NCBI RefSeq assembly: GCF_016862215.1
Contig: NZ_BOMN01000038.1
Coordinates: forward strand, 1 to 35,219
Origin: Winogradskya humida
GTDB taxonomy: Bacteria; Actinomycetota; Actinomycetes; Mycobacteriales; Micromonosporaceae
Reading direction: 5' to 3'
DNA length: 35,219 nucleotides
Below, one piece after another: positions 15,064 to 23,446 of this stretch; within the stretch, counting starts at the first letter, position 1; each line of letters opens with the position of its first letter. The translations under genes and the position numbers were made by a program. Under the pieces are notes generated by a model that saw nothing but the letters and a program-made list of their open reading frames with translations, was not told the origin of the DNA and did no database searches.

Positions 15064-16929
15064 TCAACGGCCGATTTTGCGGCGCACCATCCCGACGACC
15101 TGGCTCACCTCGTGAACCTTGAGCAGCGTAGCTGCCACGAGGTATACCAGCATGATCGCCCCACCGCCGATCACGACCTGAAGTATGGCCGCGCCGCGCC
15201 CGGGCGTGTCGCCGCCGGGGAGCAGATTGACCACCAGCAGGCCGGCCACCGTGGCGATCGCCGCGGCCACCACGACCTTCACCAGGGCCCGCGCTACCGA
15301 GCCGAGGTTCAACCGGCCGATCCGGCGGCGCAGCAGAGCCAGCGAGATCACGGCCGAGAGAAGGTACGAGACCGCATTGGCCGCCGTCATGCCGGCCGCG
15401 GACAGCGACTCGGAGAGCACCTGGGCGACGAAGAAGTAGCCGGCGATCCGCAGCGCGACAACCGGCAGGTTGATCAGCGCGACGGTGCGGTTGCCCTGCA
15501 GCGCGTAGAAGGCATAGGTGCACAGGTAGCTGATCGACAGGGGGATCACGCAGAACGCCGCGACGACGAGCACCCCGCCGATCGCGAACGCCTGGGCCGA
15601 GGTGAGCGCGCCGCCCTGGAAGAGGGTGACGGAGATGGGTACGCCGAGAACGCCGTAGACCACGCAGATCGGGGCGAGCGCCGTGGTCGTGAGCCGGATC
15701 CCGCGGCTGAGGTCGTCGCTGACGTCGGAGAACCGTCCCTCGGCGGCGGCCGCGCTCATCTTCGGCAGCAGCGCCGTCATCACGGAGACGCCGATGATGC
15801 CGTGCGCCATCATCGTCAGCAGGAAGACGTTGTTGAAGGCGAGCAGGCTCGCGTTGTCGTCACCGGAGACACCGCTGAGCACCCGGGCGACCAGGAAGAC
15901 GGCGATCTGGTTGGCGCCGACGTAGACGAGCATCCAGCCGGCGAGGCCGCCGATCTCGCTCAGGCCCAGGGCCCGCGGGTTCCACTGCCAGCTCCAGCTG
16001 AACCCGACCTTGCGCAGGGCCGGGAGCAGCCCGATGGCCTGGACGACCATGCCGAGCAGGGTGCCGCCGCCGATCACCGCGATCCGGCCTGACGACATGT
16101 CCTCGGCGGTCAGCCCGCGGGCCGTACCGAAGAAGAGAATGAATGCACCGCAGGTCGCGATGACGACCAGGTTGTTGAGGATCGGGGCCCACATCGGCGC
16201 GGCGAAATGCCCGCGGACGTTGAGGACGGCGCCGATCAGCGCGGAGATGCCGGTGAAGAAGATGATCGGCAGGATGAGGTACGACAGCTGCGTGACCAGG
16301 TGCTCGTAGCCGGGTGCCGCGCCGCTGCTCGACTGGATCGTCGCGATCACCGGGGCGGCCACGGTCACCAGCACCGTCGCGATGCCGAGCGCGACCACGG
16401 CGAGGGTGAGCAGCCGCTGGGTGAACAGCTGGCCGCCGTCCGGGTCCGCCTTGCGCCGCCGCACCAGCAGCGGGATCAGCACGCTGGAGAGGATGCCCCC
16501 GAGCAGCAGCTCGTAGATCTGGTTCGGCAGGAACTGGGCGCTGGTGTACGGGTCACCGATCGCCTTGCCCAGCGTCATACCGATCAGCATGTTCCGGACA
16601 AAGCCGATGATCCGGCTCACCAGGCTGCCGACCGCCATGACCGCGCTGTTGCCGGCGGTGCTGCGCTGCGACTCAGCCGGCGCCGGAACCTCGGCCTCCG
16701 GATCGGCGCCGTAGACGGCTCCGGCCCGGCTCGCGGTGCTGCTGCCGTAGACCGTGCCACCGCCGTCCTGCACCGAGGCCGGGATGACCTCCGGTGGCAG
16801 CGCCTGATCGCCGGCCGCGGTAGGGAAAGTTCCGGTGTTGTCGACGGAGACCATGAAGGTGGCCTCGTCGACCTCTTCCGGCTCACCATCGGGCGCGGCG
16901 TGCGCGCTGCGGTAGATGCCGCCGCTCAC
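15064..16929 (-). CDS. murJ: Lipid II flippase MurJ (MviN)
   Basis: A 621-residue polytopic membrane protein. Start taken as GTG 16929 with GGGGAGG 5 nt upstream; an adjacent TTG (16932) is too close to that site. Residues 1-90 are hydrophilic and disordered, then about 14 membrane helices follow. Family landmarks are SRIIGFVRNMLIGMTLG in helix 1, PNQIYELLLGGILSSVLIPLLVRRR, and LLPKMSAAAAEGRFSDVSDDLSRGIRL. MurJ moves lipid-linked peptidoglycan precursor across the membrane. It lacks the C-terminal pseudokinase found in mycobacterial MviN; that part is the next gene downstream. The upstream gene ends 52 bp before it. Confidence 0.95.
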   Translation of the reverse strand: MSGGIYRSAHAAPDGEPEEVDEATFMVSVDNTGTFPTAAGDQALPPEVIPASVQDGGGTVYGSSTASRAGAVYGADPEAEVPAPAESQRSTAGNSAVMAVGSLVSRIIGFVRNMLIGMTLGKAIGDPYTSAQFLPNQIYELLLGGILSSVLIPLLVRRRKADPDGGQLFTQRLLTLAVVALGIATVLVTVAAPVIATIQSSSGAAPGYEHLVTQLSYLILPIIFFTGISALIGAVLNVRGHFAAPMWAPILNNLVVIATCGAFILFFGTARGLTAEDMSSGRIAVIGGGTLLGMVVQAIGLLPALRKVGFSWSWQWNPRALGLSEIGGLAGWMLVYVGANQIAVFLVARVLSGVSGDDNASLLAFNNVFLLTMMAHGIIGVSVMTALLPKMSAAAAEGRFSDVSDDLSRGIRLTTTALAPICVVYGVLGVPISVTLFQGGALTSAQAFAIGGVLVVAAFCVIPLSISYLCTYAFYALQGNRTVALINLPVVALRIAGYFFVAQVLSESLSAAGMTAANAVSYLLSAVISLALLRRRIGRLNLGSVARALVKVVVAAAIATVAGLLVVNLLPGGDTPGRGAAILQVVIGGGAIMLVYLVAATLLKVHEVSQVVGMVRRKIGR

Positions 16930-16981
16930 CAAGACCTCCCCAGGGGTACGAACACAGACGCCACCCTAACTATGAGGTGCG

Positions 16982-17881
16982 TCAGACATGGCGGCGCAGG
17001 AGTGTGCCGGGCGCCGCACCCGCCAGCGTCTCCACCATCCAGCACGCCTCGATGGGCACGAGCGGCTCGCTGAGCGCGTCGAGCACCGTCGGGTGATCGC
17101 AGCCGGCCTCGGTCAGGACGCCGAGCAACGCGTTCACGGTTCCCAGGTCGCCGGTGTCCGTGATGTGCCGGGCGAGGGGCCGCACCCGGTCGTAGAGCTG
17201 TTCGTCGGGGAGCTCGGCCAGCCTGCGGGCTGCCCTGCGTACGAGATCGGTGAGACCTTCGTGGGGGAAGCGTTTGCCCGTGCGGACCTCGAGCCGTGCG
17301 GCGGCCGGGGCGCTGTAGGCCGCGACGGCGGCCTCGTCGAGCACCTGGGGTGACGGCTCCGGCTGCCTGGGCCACCAGCTGTCGCCGGCGAAGAGCGGAA
17401 GCGGTGCCTGCTCGGGACCGGAGGGCTCGGGCGGGGGAACCGCCCGGCGCAGCGATCGGTACGCGGCTTCGCGCACCGCCGCCACCGTGCTCTCGTCGTC
17501 CTCCCCGGAGACCGGCGCGAACGGCCCGAGCAGTGCCACGACCAGGCCGGGGTGCGGAACCGTGGGATCGTCCAGCGCGATCACCTTGGCGAAGAGCTCG
17601 AGCTCGTGCCAGTGCAACGCGGCGGGGAAGGCATGACCCGGAGCGACCCAGCCCAGCTGGACCGGCTCACTGGTCGCCGGCTCGCGCAGGCCCAGCGCCT
17701 GCTCGCCGGTGGTCAGGTCGATGTCGAGCACCAGGCCGTAACCGTCAGTGATCGGAAAGGAGACCCTCAGGTGGGTCGGATCGGGTTCGGAAAGCGCGCC
17801 GCCCTCCGCCCTCAGGAGGGACCAGAAAAGGGGATCCTCGCTGAGACGGCGCAGCGCCTCGGGTACGGGCACGGGTCCCAT
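16982..17881 (-). CDS. Unrecognised soluble protein upstream of murJ
   Basis: A 299-residue protein that I do not recognise. Start ATG 17881 (MGPVPVPEALRRLSEDPLFWSLL) is chosen because upstream codons overlap the divergent cca promoter. There is no signal peptide, membrane segment or metal motif. The first half looks alpha/beta (VSFPITDGYGLVLDIDLTTGEQAL). The C-terminal 130 residues are helical and charged (GLTDLVRRAARRLAELPDEQLYDRVRPLARHITDTGDL), perhaps helical repeats. In M. tuberculosis this slot between MviN and the CCA enzyme holds a large membrane protein and a Nudix (MutT4) gene; this protein matches neither by visible motifs. Good codon bias and position support a real gene, possibly co-transcribed with murJ. 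Confidence 0.8.
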   Translation of the reverse strand: MGPVPVPEALRRLSEDPLFWSLLRAEGGALSEPDPTHLRVSFPITDGYGLVLDIDLTTGEQALGLREPATSEPVQLGWVAPGHAFPAALHWHELELFAKVIALDDPTVPHPGLVVALLGPFAPVSGEDDESTVAAVREAAYRSLRRAVPPPEPSGPEQAPLPLFAGDSWWPRQPEPSPQVLDEAAVAAYSAPAAARLEVRTGKRFPHEGLTDLVRRAARRLAELPDEQLYDRVRPLARHITDTGDLGTVNALLGVLTEAGCDHPTVLDALSEPLVPIEACWMVETLAGAAPGTLLRRHV

Positions 17882-17915
17882 CCTGCCCGCTGCGCTCGGT
17901 GACCGCCACGACCGA

Positions 17916-17930
17916 TACCCTGGTAGTCCC
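17916..17930 (+). promoter_or_regulatory. Probable promoter of cca (leaderless or nearly so)
   Basis: TACCCT (17916-17921) fits TANNNT and lies 9 nt before ATG 17931, leaving at most a few bases of leader. No Shine-Dalgarno is seen. It lies in the 49-bp gap shared with the divergent gene at 17881. Confidence 0.5.
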
Positions 17931-19361
17931 ATGTCTGTGTTGAATACGGCCCAACGCAACGCCGTCCAGGAGCTGTTGCGGGTCTCCCCTGTCGCCGACG
18001 AGCTGGGGCGCCGTTTCGGCGCCGCCGGCCATGAGCTGCACCTGGTCGGCGGCTCGGTGCGTGACGCCCTGCTCGGCAGCCTCGGTGATGACCTCGACTT
18101 CTGCACGGATGCCCGCCCCGAGCGCACGCTCGAACTGGTCAAGGGCTGGGCCGACGCGATCTGGGAGACCGGCCGCGAGTTCGGCACGATCGGGATCCAG
18201 AAGAACGGTCTCCGGATCGAGATCACCACATACCGCGCCGAGTCGTACGACGGGGTCACCCGCAACCCGACCGTCGAGTACGGCGACAACCTCCTCGACG
18301 ACCTGCGCCGCCGGGACTTCACGATCAACGCGATGGCGGTCAGCCTCCCGGGTCACGTCTTCACCGACCCGTACGGCGGGCTCGAGGATCTCGCGGCGCA
18401 GCTGATCAGGACGCCGTCGCGGCCGGAGGAGTCCTTCGGTGATGATCCACTTCGGATGCTGCGCGCTGCCCGGTTCGCCGCGAAACTCCGCTTCACGGTG
18501 GATCCGGGGGTGATCGCGGCGATGACCGCGATGGCCGCCGACCTCGACCGCATCACCGCCGAGCGGATCCGTGACGAGTTCACCAAGCTGCTCAGCGGCG
18601 CCGACCCGGTCGGTGGCCTGCGGCTGCTGGTCGACACCGGGCTCGCCGACCGGTTCCTGCCCGAGCTCACCGGGCTCAAGCTGGAGATCGACGAGCACGC
18701 GCAGCACAAGGACGTCTACGAGCACACGCTGATCGTGGTCGCAAACGCCGTACGTCTCGAGGGTGATGCCGGTCCGGACTTCATCCTGCGGATGGCGGCG
18801 CTCATGCACGACGTGGGCAAGCCGGCGACCAAGGCCGTCGGCCGTGACGGCCGGGTCAGTTTCCACCACCACGAGGTGGTCGGTGCCCGGCTCACCAAGC
18901 AGCGCATGCGCGCCATGAAGTTCCCCAAGGACGTGACCAGCGAGGTGGTCCAGCTGGTCGCGCTGCACCTGCGCTTCTATGGGTACGGCCGGGGCGAGTG
19001 GACCGACTCCGCGGTGCGCCGCTACGTGACGGATGCCGCTGAGCTGCTCCCCCGCCTGCACAAGCTCACCCGCTCGGACTGCACGACCCGCAACAAGCGC
19101 AAGGCCGCCGGACTGTCGGCGGACTACGACGCGCTGGAGGAGCGGATCGCCCGGATCGAGGCCGAGGAGGACCTGGCGCGGGTGCGCCCCGACCTCGACG
19201 GCAACGCGATCATGGAACTCCTGGGCGTGCCGCCGGGCCCGATCGTGGGTCAGGCGTGGCGCTACCTGAAGGAGATGCGCCTCGACCGCGGGCCGATGCC
19301 GCGAGACGAGGCGGAGGCCGAGCTCCTGCGCTGGGCGCGGGAGCAGGGCCACACCCCGTGA
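17931..19361 (+). CDS. cca: CCA tRNA nucleotidyltransferase
   Basis: A 476-residue enzyme that adds or repairs the 3' CCA end of tRNAs. The head domain shows LVGGSVRDALLG (39-50) and the metal-binding DDLDF (53-57), then the ETGREFGTIG and RRRDFTINAMA strands, and the RFAAKLRFTVDP neck. The C-terminal half has an HD domain with MHDVGK (H293, D294) and HHHEVVGA, as in many actinobacterial members (PcnA-annotated Rv3907c). The start at MSVLNTAQ is chosen over an ATG 61 codons upstream, which would run through the divergent gene. The next gene converges with its stop codon one base after this one. Confidence 0.95.
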   Translation: MSVLNTAQRNAVQELLRVSPVADELGRRFGAAGHELHLVGGSVRDALLGSLGDDLDFCTDARPERTLELVKGWADAIWETGREFGTIGIQKNGLRIEITTYRAESYDGVTRNPTVEYGDNLLDDLRRRDFTINAMAVSLPGHVFTDPYGGLEDLAAQLIRTPSRPEESFGDDPLRMLRAARFAAKLRFTVDPGVIAAMTAMAADLDRITAERIRDEFTKLLSGADPVGGLRLLVDTGLADRFLPELTGLKLEIDEHAQHKDVYEHTLIVVANAVRLEGDAGPDFILRMAALMHDVGKPATKAVGRDGRVSFHHHEVVGARLTKQRMRAMKFPKDVTSEVVQLVALHLRFYGYGRGEWTDSAVRRYVTDAAELLPRLHKLTRSDCTTRNKRKAAGLSADYDALEERIARIEAEEDLARVRPDLDGNAIMELLGVPPGPIVGQAWRYLKEMRLDRGPMPRDEAEAELLRWAREQGHTP

Positions 19362-19362
19362 C

Positions 19363-20409
19363 CTACTTCCCCGGGCCGTAACTCAGGGAAAGATCGGTCA
19401 GCTCTTCCGGGAAGTCCTGTTTCGCGATGGCCCGGCCGTCGAGATCCATCAGCACCGCCGTGCCGTTCTCGAATCCGATGATGCGGTCGTCGCTGATGAA
19501 GAACGCCCTGGTCGTGGCGAGTTGAGTGCGGACCTTCCCCGTTGTCACGTCGGCGATCCGGAGCAGGTCCGGCTGCTTGCCGTCACCGCGGACGATGACC
19601 GTCGTGCCGTCGGGTGACCAGGCGTCCTGGCCCGGCGGCACCCCGGGAACGGCCAGGTCGCGGGTCCACTCCCCCGTTGTCGCGTCGAGCACCGTCAGGG
19701 CGGACACCGTCGGGCCGTTGGTCTCCGAACCGTTGACGCCGACCTTGGCGAGCGCGACCTCCTTGTTACCCGGCAACCACGTGTAGAGGCAGTAGTCGAC
19801 GCACGAGAACCGCTCGTCCAGCGGATGCCGGCGCACCTTGCCCGTCGCCGCGGTGATCACGGTGAAGCGGTCGGTCCCGGTCAGCAGCAGGCTGGCGCTG
19901 TCGGAGGACCACTGCGGCTCGAGCACAAAACCGACGGTGGTCCAGGTCAGCCGTTGGGTGCGCAGGTCAATGATGCCGATGTACGGGCGGACGTCGTCGG
20001 TCACAGCCGCGTAGCGCGCGTCGGGGGAGACCCAGATGCCGGTGAAGTCCTTCTCCAGCAGCCGGTATTTGCGCGTCTCGGTGTCGAACACGGCGTCGGT
20101 GTCCCCGGCCAGTCCCGTGACCATCCAACCGCCGGGCAGGCCGAACGGTTTGTCAGGCGACCAGGGCGGGTGCCCGATCGTGGGCGTGGGCGTTGGCTCG
20201 ACGGCGGGCGTCTCCTGGCGATGGGTTTCGCGCAGGACGGCGTACGGGATGAAGGTAATAAGGACGAGCAGAGCAACCGCCGCGCCCACCGCGGCTCTGC
20301 GCCTTCGTCTGAGCTGCCGTCCCCGGGCCATCGCACCGGCGGCGAGATCGCCTGCGGGGCGGGTCTCATCGGCCATCTCGCGGATCGCCTGTCGGAGCAG
20401 GTCGTTCAT
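19363..20409 (-). CDS. Membrane-anchored beta-propeller-like protein, sigma-factor partner
   Basis: A 348-residue protein whose ATG (20409) overlaps the stop of the sigma-factor gene (ATGA). Residues 1-37 form a short cytoplasmic segment (LLRQAIREMADETRPAGDLAAGAMARGRQLRRRRR), about 38-58 a membrane helix, then a Pro/Thr linker and an outer domain with repeated TolB/WD40-like blades (VSPDARYAAVTDD, QWSSDSASLLLTG, WSPDGTTVIVRGDG). Such genes often follow SigE-family sigma factors in actinobacteria. An anti-sigma or sensor role is inferred only from coupling; the cytoplasmic part lacks a recognisable zinc anti-sigma motif. The outer domain could bind an extracytoplasmic ligand. Confidence 0.82.
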   Translation of the reverse strand: MNDLLRQAIREMADETRPAGDLAAGAMARGRQLRRRRRAAVGAAVALLVLITFIPYAVLRETHRQETPAVEPTPTPTIGHPPWSPDKPFGLPGGWMVTGLAGDTDAVFDTETRKYRLLEKDFTGIWVSPDARYAAVTDDVRPYIGIIDLRTQRLTWTTVGFVLEPQWSSDSASLLLTGTDRFTVITAATGKVRRHPLDERFSCVDYCLYTWLPGNKEVALAKVGVNGSETNGPTVSALTVLDATTGEWTRDLAVPGVPPGQDAWSPDGTTVIVRGDGKQPDLLRIADVTTGKVRTQLATTRAFFISDDRIIGFENGTAVLMDLDGRAIAKQDFPEELTDLSLSYGPGK

Positions 20410-20906
20410 CGCAGCACCTCCGCGGCTAGATCGAGTTCGGGGACAAGTTCGCGCAGCTTGGCGAGCCCGCGTGCGGCCTGGCTCGCGACGGTTCCCGGCC
20501 GGCAGCCGAGCACCTCGGCGGTCTCCTCGATCGAGCGATCCTCCAGATAGCGCAGCACGAGGACGGCGCGCTGGCGCGGTGGGAGGGCGAGGAGGGCCTG
20601 CCGCAGCACCAGGCGCACTGTGGCGTCGTGATCGAGGCTGCCGGGAGCAGGGCGGTCGGGGAGCTCGGCCATCGTCAGTTCGGCGAGCCTGGCCCGGTGG
20701 CGCCAGCCGGAGGCACGGTCGTTGTAGATGATCCGGCGTACGTAGGGCTCAGCCTCGCCGCGGATGCGGGGCCATCGGGCGTACGCCTTGGCCAGCGCGC
20801 CCTGCACCAGGTCCTCGGCGGCCCGCTGGTCGCCGGTCAGTGCGTACGCCACCCGGACCAGGGCATGCGAGCGCTCCGCCACAAAGGCGGTGAATTCCGT
20901 CTCCAC
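20406..20906 (-). CDS. SigE-family ECF RNA polymerase sigma factor
   Basis: A 166-residue sigma factor. GTG 20906 is preferred because GGAGG lies 5 nt upstream; an earlier GTG (20912) overlaps that site. Region 2 covers about 4-75 (FTAFVAERSHALVRVAYALTGDQRAAEDLVQGALAKAYARWPRI) and region 4 about 98-150 (LPPRQRAVLVLRYLEDRSIEETAEVLGCRPGTVASQAARGLAKLRE). The short length and the opening FxxFVxxR match the actinobacterial SigE-family (SigE-like, not mycobacterial SigE). It is translationally coupled with the propeller protein. It sits as a two-gene unit between cca and ogt, interrupting otherwise conserved housekeeping order. Confidence 0.92.
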   Translation of the reverse strand: METEFTAFVAERSHALVRVAYALTGDQRAAEDLVQGALAKAYARWPRIRGEAEPYVRRIIYNDRASGWRHRARLAELTMAELPDRPAPGSLDHDATVRLVLRQALLALPPRQRAVLVLRYLEDRSIEETAEVLGCRPGTVASQAARGLAKLRELVPELDLAAEVLR

Positions 20907-20989
20907 GGTCACCTCCGCTCTTACAGACGCGGGCGGGCCCGGAAAGTTTGCACGCCTTTTTTGTCGGGGGTTGCGGGCACAATCGCCGC

Positions 20990-21478
20990 ATGAGGTTGGT
21001 AGTGGATTCTCCGATCGGGCCGCTCGGTGTCGAGCTCGACGGTCTGACGGTGATCGGGGTACGGTTCGGCGCCTCGCCTGTTGCTGATTTGTCGGATAAG
21101 CCCGCTGTCGTCGAGCAGCTGGAGGGCTACTTCGCAGGCACGGTGACGGAATTCACTGTGCCGATCTCGATGCGGGGCGGCTCGTCGTTCGAGCGGTTCG
21201 TCTGGGCCGAGATCGCCAAGATCCCTTATGGGGAGACGCGGACCTACGGCGATATCGCGAAAGCGTTCGGTGACGTGGGGGCGGCGCGTGCGGTCGGCAC
21301 CGCCTGCAACCGCAACCCGGTGCCCGTCCTGGTCCCCTGCCACCGCGTGGTGGGCGCCGGCAACAAACTGGTCGGCTTCGGCGGCGGCCTGCCCCGCAAG
21401 CGTCAGCTGCTGGAGCTCGAAGCACGGGTCAGCCTCGAACGGGCCTGGGGCTTCCCCGGCGCCTCATCCGGGACATAG
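20990..21478 (+). CDS. ogt: Methylated-DNA-protein cysteine methyltransferase
   Basis: A 162-residue suicide repair protein that takes alkyl groups from O6-alkylguanine onto its own cysteine. The active site is VLVPCHRVVGAG (C117), preceded by the helix-turn-helix region FGDVGAARAVGTACNRNP with the Arg finger, and by FVWAEIAKIPYGETRTYGDIA, the standard C-terminal domain opening. The N-terminal ribonuclease-like domain is short. ATG 20990 is preferred to one 14 codons upstream that is not conserved-looking. CACAAT, a poor -10 candidate, lies 6 nt upstream. It converges on ino1 with a shared terminator. Confidence 0.95.
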   Translation: MRLVVDSPIGPLGVELDGLTVIGVRFGASPVADLSDKPAVVEQLEGYFAGTVTEFTVPISMRGGSSFERFVWAEIAKIPYGETRTYGDIAKAFGDVGAARAVGTACNRNPVPVLVPCHRVVGAGNKLVGFGGGLPRKRQLLELEARVSLERAWGFPGASSGT

Positions 21479-21480
21479 CA

Positions 21481-21510
21481 AAGCCCGGACCTGGTGAATG
21501 GTCCGGGCTT
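21481..21510. terminator. Bidirectional terminator between ogt and ino1
   Basis: AAGCCCGGACC (21481-21491) is the perfect complement of GGTCCGGGCTT (21500-21510) around an 8-nt loop. It lies 2 bp after the ogt stop and 18 bp before the ino1 stop, between convergent genes. Confidence 0.85.
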
Positions 21511-21528
21511 GCAGGGGTGTCGCTCGGG

Positions 21529-22608
21529 TCAGCTGGCGATCTCGCCCGCGATGAAGGCCTCGACGGCCGCCTTCGCGTCGTGGTCGTTGTACTGCACCGG
21601 CGGGCTCTTCATGAAGTAGGAGCTCGCGGAGAGGATCGGGCCACCGATGCCGCGGTCCTTGGCGATCTTCGCCGCGCGGACCGCGTCGATGATGACGCCG
21701 GCGGAGTTCGGGGAGTCCCACACCTCGAGCTTCAGCTCCGCGTTGAGCGGGGTGTCGCCGAAGCTGCGGCCCTCGAGCCGGATGTAGGCCCACTTGCGGT
21801 CGTCGAGCCACGGCACGTGGTCCGACGGGCCGATGTGCACGTCAGACTTGATCATCTCGTGCGGGATCTGGCTGGTGACCGACTGGGTCTTCGAGATCTT
21901 CTTCGAGACCAGGCGCTTGCGCTCCAGCATGTTCATGAAGTCCATGTTGCCGCCGAAGTTGAGCTGGTAGGTGCGCAGCAGCTCGACGCCACGGTCTTCG
22001 AACAGCTTGGCGAGCGCGCGGTGCACGATCGTCGCACCGACCTGGCTCTTGATGTCGTCGCCGACGATCGGCAGGCCCGCGTCCTCGAACTTCTTGGCCC
22101 AGGTCGGGTCGGAAGCGATGAAGACGGGCAGGGCGTTGACGAACGCACAGCCGGCGTCGATCGCGGCCTGCGCGTAGAACTTGTCGGCCTCTTCGGAGCC
22201 CACCGGGAGGTAGGACACCACGACGTCGACCTGCGCGTCGCGGAAGGCCTGAACGACGTCGACCGGCTCGGCCGACGACTCCTCGATCATCTCGCGGTAG
22301 TAGGTACCGAGGCCGTCGAACGTCGGTCCACGCTGGACGGAGACGCCGGTCGGCGCCACGTCGGTGAGCGTGATCGTGTTGTTCTCGCTGGCGACGATCG
22401 CCTCGGCCAGGTCCATGCCGACCTTCTTGGCGTCCACATCGAACGCCGCGACGAACTGCACGTCAGAAACGTGGTAGTCGCCGAAGGTTACGTGCATGAG
22501 ACCCGGAACGCGGTCGTTCGGGTCGGCGTTGCGGTAGTACTCCACGCCCTGTACGAGGGACGAGGCGCAGTTACCCACACCGACGATGGCGACGCGGACG
22601 GAGCCCAT
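21529..22608 (-). CDS. ino1: Inositol-1-phosphate synthase
   Basis: A 359-residue enzyme converting glucose 6-phosphate to myo-inositol 1-phosphate with NAD+, the first step towards phosphatidylinositol lipids and mycothiol. The NAD-binding loop is [16 protein letters not shown] at the N-terminus. [36 protein letters not shown] and [12 protein letters not shown] are family landmarks. ATG 22608 has AAGGAGG 8 nt upstream; an ATG seven codons earlier overlaps that site. It lies 20 bp after the padR stop on the same strand and is probably co-transcribed, so the PadR operator may control it. Mycothiol supply fits the nearby thioredoxin system functionally. Confidence 0.96.
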   Translation of the reverse strand: MGSVRVAIVGVGNCASSLVQGVEYYRNADPNDRVPGLMHVTFGDYHVSDVQFVAAFDVDAKKVGMDLAEAIVASENNTITLTDVAPTGVSVQRGPTFDGLGTYYREMIEESSAEPVDVVQAFRDAQVDVVVSYLPVGSEEADKFYAQAAIDAGCAFVNALPVFIASDPTWAKKFEDAGLPIVGDDIKSQVGATIVHRALAKLFEDRGVELLRTYQLNFGGNMDFMNMLERKRLVSKKISKTQSVTSQIPHEMIKSDVHIGPSDHVPWLDDRKWAYIRLEGRSFGDTPLNAELKLEVWDSPNSAGVIIDAVRAAKIAKDRGIGGPILSASSYFMKSPPVQYNDHDAKAAVEAFIAGEIAS

Positions 22609-22628
22609 CGCGTTTGCCTCCTTGTTCA

Positions 22629-23291
22629 TCACGGCCGGTCCTGGTGCGGAGCCGGTGTTGCTGGGGGTGCCCCCGCAGCCCGGTCGGCTGCGGAAGTGCT
22701 GGTCCTGCTCTCCGCGGCGCTGGTGCTTGCTGCGGCGGCAGAAGATGCGGGGGTGCGGCCGGAGCGCTCGTTGGTGATGAGCTCCTCCAGCCAGCGGACT
22801 TCTCGCTCGCACGAGTCGAGCCCGTGGCGCTGGAGTTCGAGCGTGTAGGCGTCGAGCCGGTCGCCGGCCCGCGACAACACGTCCCGCAGGCCCTCCCGGC
22901 GCTCCTCGATACGGCGCCGGCGGCCCTCGAGGATGCGCAGCCGGGTCGCGCGGTCGGTCCGGGAGAAGAAGGTGAAGTGCACGCCGAAGCCCGCGTCGTC
23001 ATACGTCTCGGGGCCCGCCTGGGCGAGCAGATCGGCGAAACGCTCCTTGCCTTCCGCAGTGATCTTGTAAACAACCCGGCCCCGTTTGCTGGTCATCGGC
23101 GGCACGATGCTCGTATCGGCAGCCTGCTCGCTGATCCATCCGGCGAGGTGCAGCCGTTTCAGGGTCGGATACAGGGTGCCGTAGCTGATCGCGGCGCGGA
23201 GGGTGCCGAGCTTGGTGGCGAGCTCCTTGCGCAGCTCGTACCCGTGCATCGGAGCCTCTTGGAGCAGACCGAGGATGGCCATTTCGATCAT
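22629..23291 (-). CDS. PadR family transcriptional regulator
   Basis: A 220-residue regulator from ATG 23291 (GGAGG 8 nt upstream). Residues about 1-85 form the PadR winged helix ([62 protein letters not shown]). A coiled, Arg-rich helical part (about 115-175) probably dimerises, and the last 45 residues are Ala/Ser/Thr-rich. A perfect palindrome with ATGT/ACAT ends lies 22 bp upstream of the start, the expected PadR operator type, so autorepression is likely. It precedes ino1 as Rv0047c precedes ino1 in M. tuberculosis. The inducer is unknown. Confidence 0.93.
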   Translation of the reverse strand: MIEMAILGLLQEAPMHGYELRKELATKLGTLRAAISYGTLYPTLKRLHLAGWISEQAADTSIVPPMTSKRGRVVYKITAEGKERFADLLAQAGPETYDDAGFGVHFTFFSRTDRATRLRILEGRRRRIEERREGLRDVLSRAGDRLDAYTLELQRHGLDSCEREVRWLEELITNERSGRTPASSAAAASTSAAESRTSTSAADRAAGAPPATPAPHQDRP

Positions 23292-23312
23292 TCGGTCCAC
23301 CTCCTCCGGTTC

Positions 23313-23333
23313 GATGTATCGGGCCGATACATC
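23313..23333. promoter_or_regulatory. Palindromic PadR operator
   Basis: Half-sites GATGTATCGG (23313-23322) and CCGATACATC (23324-23333) are exact reverse complements around one central base. The ATGT/ACAT outer motifs match the PadR operator style. It covers the leader or promoter of the padR-ino1 unit and lies 101 bp from the divergent DUF5318 promoter. Confidence 0.85.
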
Positions 23334-23433
23334 ACTACCGTAGGCCGGGCCTCGGGGATTAGCAAGATCGTCATGCCCTGCAGTCGCCACGCCACGCTGC
23401 GTGATGGCTGTCGCCGTTCGGGTGCGGACCGCG

Positions 23434-23446
23434 TACTCTCTTCGCC
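23434..23446 (+). promoter_or_regulatory. Probable leaderless promoter of the DUF5318 gene
   Basis: TACTCT (23434-23439) fits TANNNT and is followed by 7 nt and ATG 23447. No Shine-Dalgarno is present. Confidence 0.55.

Noticed and set aside
14416..17073. Long plus-strand frames opposite the pseudokinase and murJ genes
   Set aside because: Antisense shadows of two well-supported genes, with no start signal or domain.
17748..17930. A 61-codon upstream extension of cca
   Set aside because: It would overlap the divergent gene at 17881 and lacks the conserved enzyme sequence. The MSVLNTAQ start with its own -10 box fits better.
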